The position numbers and the translations under genes were made by a program. A DNA stretch of 64,000 nt from JAUUSJ01 sp964439395 (GTDB taxonomy: Bacteria; Bacillota; Clostridia; Lachnospirales; Lachnospiraceae): NCBI GenBank assembly GCA_964439395.1, contig CAYTNV010000018.1:1-64000 (forward strand), given 5' to 3'. Shown piece after piece: positions 61,474 to 64,000 of the stretch. The stretch's first letter is position 1. Every line of letters starts with the position of its first letter. The notes beneath the pieces were generated by a model that had not been told where the DNA came from, did not search any database, and saw only the letters and a program-made list of their open reading frames with translations.

Positions 61474-61741
61474 GCATTTCCCTTCTTTCTCTCTATTTTA
61501 TATTTATACTAAACTATAAATCTAAACAATATCCATATCATATCACCTAAGTAAAGCTCAAATGCATAAAACGTCGTATAATAAATGGATATACTTAAAA
61601 ATTTCTAAATAATTCACGTATCTCCTATTGTAACCTTATCTTACAATATAGTCAACTAACAAAGTTTTTTATCTGACAGGCATAATTTTCCACTCTTTGC
61701 TCTACATATAGAATAAGCGATACTACTAGGAGGAGTTTTCT

Positions 61742-62938
61742 ATGAAAAGAAAGCTTTCTTTCCTTCTTTTTTCTCTCTTTTTTTCTTTCTTCCTTCTAAC
61801 AAGTCTCTTTCCCCTTGTCTGCTTTGCAGAAGAGACAGAGCAGGCAAATGATGCTATTTCCATAGAAGCTGCCTCCGCCTGTCTGATGGAGGCAGATAGT
61901 GGTCAGATTTTATATGAAAAAAATCTGGAGGAAGAGCGTCCTCTCGCCAGCGTCACAAAAGTTATGACCCTCCTTCTCATTTTTGAGGCGATAGATTCAG
62001 GAAAACTTTCCTATAAGGATATCGTAACAGTCAGTGACCACGCCGCATCTATGGGCGGTTCTCAAGTATTTTTAGAAGTTGGAGAACAACAAACTGTAAA
62101 TGACCTTCTAAAATGTATTATTATCTCCTCCGCCAATGATGCCTCCGTCGCCATGGCAGAGCATATCTCAGGAAGCGAGGAGGCATTTGTCAAGAAAATG
62201 AACGAAAAGGCAAAACAGCTTGGAATGAATCACACAAATTTTCTAAACTGCTGTGGTCTTGATGTTGATGGACACGTAAGCTGTGCAAAAGATATCGCTC
62301 TCATGTCAAGAGAGCTTACGACAAAACATCCCGATGTCTTTCGCTACACAAAAATCTGGATGGATGAAATCACTCATAAAACAAAAAAAGGAGAGACTGC
62401 CTTTGGTCTCTCCAACACAAATAAATTAATAAAACAATATACGGGGGCTACAGGATTAAAAACTGGATCTACTTCATCCGCCAAATTTTGCCTTTCTGCA
62501 ACTGCCACGAGAAATGATATTAATCTCATCGCAGTCGTTATGGCATGTCCAGACTCTAAACAAAGAGTAAAAGATGCCTCCACCCTTCTAGACTATGGAT
62601 TCGCAAACTGTAGCTTATACACAGATGAAAATCCCTCTTCGCTCTTAAAAACTATTCCAGTCAAAAACGGAATAAAGCAAAATATCGCATTTACTACGCC
62701 AAAGACATTTTCTTATACTTGTACTATAAATGTCAAAAAAGAAGATATAAAAAAACAAGTCGCCCTAAATGGCAACCTAAAAGCTCCTATCAAAAAAGGG
62801 GATACACTCGGTCAAATTGAGTATAAATTAAATGGGAAAATAATTGGAACTCTCCCAATCACTGCAGCCGAATCTATGAAAAAAATCACCTATCCAGTTA
62901 TTTTTTCTCGAACAATGAAAAAATTTTTCCAGCTATAA
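61742..62938 (+). CDS. D-alanyl-D-alanine carboxypeptidase (DacF-like PBP)
   Basis: A 398-residue penicillin-binding protein, S11 family. The signal peptide covers 1-29 (LLFSLFFSFFLLTSLFPLVC). The active site has S70-x-x-K73 in LASVTKVMTL, S130-A-N132 in ISSANDAS and K240-T-G in GLKTGSTSS. A C-terminal beta domain follows from about 290, with a weak terminal amphipathic stretch. It trims the terminal D-Ala from peptidoglycan stem peptides. AGGAGGAG precedes the ATG. It is the only large plus-strand gene outside the IS region. No spoIIA operon follows. Confidence 0.94.
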   Translation: MKRKLSFLLFSLFFSFFLLTSLFPLVCFAEETEQANDAISIEAASACLMEADSGQILYEKNLEEERPLASVTKVMTLLLIFEAIDSGKLSYKDIVTVSDHAASMGGSQVFLEVGEQQTVNDLLKCIIISSANDASVAMAEHISGSEEAFVKKMNEKAKQLGMNHTNFLNCCGLDVDGHVSCAKDIALMSRELTTKHPDVFRYTKIWMDEITHKTKKGETAFGLSNTNKLIKQYTGATGLKTGSTSSAKFCLSATATRNDINLIAVVMACPDSKQRVKDASTLLDYGFANCSLYTDENPSSLLKTIPVKNGIKQNIAFTTPKTFSYTCTINVKKEDIKKQVALNGNLKAPIKKGDTLGQIEYKLNGKIIGTLPITAAESMKKITYPVIFSRTMKKFFQL

Positions 62939-62947
62939 TTTAAAAGT

Positions 62948-63007
62948 ATAAAGGGACATCGCATCATATGAAACTTTTATTTTGCTTCAGTCCCTTTATA
63001 TATTTTT
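62948..63007 (+). terminator. Convergent terminator between dacF-like and DUF4261-like genes
   Basis: AAGGGAC (62951-62957) pairs with GTCCCTT (62990-62996), with T-rich DNA on both outer sides. It can serve both convergent genes. Confidence 0.7.
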
Positions 63008-63009
63008 TA

Positions 63010-63897
63010 TTATTTATTTTTTTGCTGGACTTCTCGCTTGGCAGCATATTTTCCAGTATCAATATCTAGCACTCTTCGTCTTGGAGAAGCAATAGATTTT
63101 TCATAGCGGCAAACCCATATATCTTGGCTCGCTATTCCTGTGATAGCATCTCCTTGATTTATCTCCATCTCATTTTCATATAAAAATGCCGCCATATTTT
63201 GTGCATGTTCTAAAAAATTACTCGGATCCATTCTCTTTAGATGATATTGTAAATCTACTAAATCCACTCCATATAATCCTAACGTATCAATCAAAATTTC
63301 ATCTCTTCCCTCAACTGGATAAAGCCTTAACTTCACTCCTATCTGCATAAAGCTATAAGTATCATCTCTTGCAAACAATACTAAAATCTGATTTCGACTC
63401 ATAATTTTTTTGCTCATATGATTATATATGCCAATACAGTCTGGAAAAATAAATGCCATTAATTTTATCCAGCTTGTAATAAGATATCCTCTTTCTTTTG
63501 GAGTCAAATCTATAGATAAGAAATCAGAAATACCAAGTTCGTATTTTGTATTTTTTAAAATTTCCTCTGCTTCCTCACAGTCTGGCTGTATTTTCATCTC
63601 TTGCTTTTCTTTTTCTTCTATGTGAAATGGATGGAACTGTTTTTCCATTGCCAAGTGAGCTGGAACCTGCTTCACTCCCCCCACATCTTTTGCATAATCT
63701 AAAATGCCAAAAATTCGATACTCTTCTTTATTCTTCTTATCATTTTCACTAGTAACCTTTTCAAATACTGTCTTCAATTGTTCTATAATCATCTCATCGT
63801 CTGGCAACTCCACCTTTTTCGAAAATAAAAGTGAGATATAATAGACATCCTCTATTTCTTTTAAAGGCACCGTTTTTTTACGGCCGAAAAAAAACAT
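63010..63897 (-). CDS. DUF4261-like protein
   Basis: 295 residues from the ATG at 63895-63897 (GGAGGAAA directly upstream); an in-frame start 13 codons earlier adds only a basic shadow stretch. The C-terminal part DEILIDTLGLYGVDLVDLQY, HLKRMDPSNFLEHAQNMAAF and SIASPRRRVLDIDTGKYAAK resembles DUF4261. The first 210 residues contain no membrane helix. The function is unknown. It ends 70 bases from the dacF-like gene. Confidence 0.6.
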   Translation of the reverse strand: MFFFGRKKTVPLKEIEDVYYISLLFSKKVELPDDEMIIEQLKTVFEKVTSENDKKNKEEYRIFGILDYAKDVGGVKQVPAHLAMEKQFHPFHIEEKEKQEMKIQPDCEEAEEILKNTKYELGISDFLSIDLTPKERGYLITSWIKLMAFIFPDCIGIYNHMSKKIMSRNQILVLFARDDTYSFMQIGVKLRLYPVEGRDEILIDTLGLYGVDLVDLQYHLKRMDPSNFLEHAQNMAAFLYENEMEINQGDAITGIASQDIWVCRYEKSIASPRRRVLDIDTGKYAAKREVQQKNK

Positions 63898-63937
63898 TTT
63901 CCTCCTCCTTCTCCTTTGCTTTCCTTCTTTTTGCAAG

Positions 63938-64000
63938 CTACTTTATAGATGTTCCGTGAATTCCCTCTGCAATTAATTTTCCAATTTTTTCTTTATCTTT
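63938..64000 (-). CDS. C-terminal end of an unidentified gene (partial)
   Basis: Twenty in-frame residues (KDKEKIGKLIAEGIHGTSIK) precede a TAG at 63938-63940, and the frame is open to the right edge. The spacing to the DUF4261-like gene (41 bases) suggests an operon. Too short to identify. Confidence 0.4.
   Translation of the reverse strand, partial: KDKEKIGKLIAEGIHGTSIK

Noticed and set aside
1..64000. CRISPR array or tRNA/rRNA genes
   Set aside because: No regularly spaced repeats of CRISPR type and no convincing T-loop or rRNA stretches were seen by eye. A tRNA or covariance scan was not possible.

Overview
The window is AT-rich, clostridial-type chromosomal DNA. The gene order rimP-nusA-ylxR-ylxQ-infB-rbfA-nrnA-truB-ribF, the sporulation pair yqfC/yqfD, a LoaP-type NusG paralog, short-form HisG with HisZ, and DhaKLM all fit a Gram-positive, probably gut-associated member of the Lachnospiraceae/Clostridiales. 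This placement is inferred from gene content only. Nearly every gene lies on the minus strand.

Left end (1-6.7 kb) is an accessory region. A gene open at the window edge encodes a nuclease-STAND NTPase fusion of the anti-phage (AVAST-like) type. Beside it lie decayed mobile DNA: the C-terminal scrap of a large serine recombinase, an IS66 remnant (tnpA/tnpB/tnpC all broken) and two IS3-family copies with frameshifts and nonsense codons.

6.7-22.6 kb is an exopolysaccharide/capsule locus. One long minus-strand operon runs ugd, Alg14-like and Alg13-like glycosyltransferase subunits, a TupA-type ATP-grasp, a GT4 glycosyltransferase, a polysaccharide pyruvyl transferase, an F420-dehydrogenase-beta-like Fe-S protein, a hexapeptide acetyltransferase, Wzx flippase, Wzy-like polymerase and an acyltransferase-3. 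Upstream are a processive antiterminator (loaP) and a tandemly duplicated promoter-leader-loaP unit in which the downstream loaP copy has decayed, while its sigma-A promoter and an 84-bp block remain almost unchanged. An XRE regulator, a small membrane protein and the initiating sugar transferase (with its own promoter and terminator) lie further upstream.

22.8-45 kb is mostly core housekeeping: HAD phosphatase, ribF-truB-nrnA-rbfA-infB-ylxQ-ylxR-nusA-rimP, 5-formyl-THF cyclo-ligase, YnzC-like DUF896, proB, two FAD oxidoreductases, ybeY-phoH-yqfD-yqfC, a tyrosine phosphatase, the dihydroxyacetone kinase genes dhaK-dhaL-dhaM, and rpsU.

45-64 kb holds alaS, a 39-residue membrane protein missed by length cut-offs, mscL with a zinc-ribbon tail, a split histidine set (hisZ-hisG-hisD; hisB; an unusual HisF-like/HisI/HisE fusion), a large secreted GH24 lysozyme, icd, scpA-scpB, a metallophosphoesterase, dacF-like D,D-carboxypeptidase (the main plus-strand gene), a DUF4261-like protein and the tail of one more gene. 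Many intrinsic terminators and six good sigma-A promoters (17- or 16-bp spacing) can be read directly.
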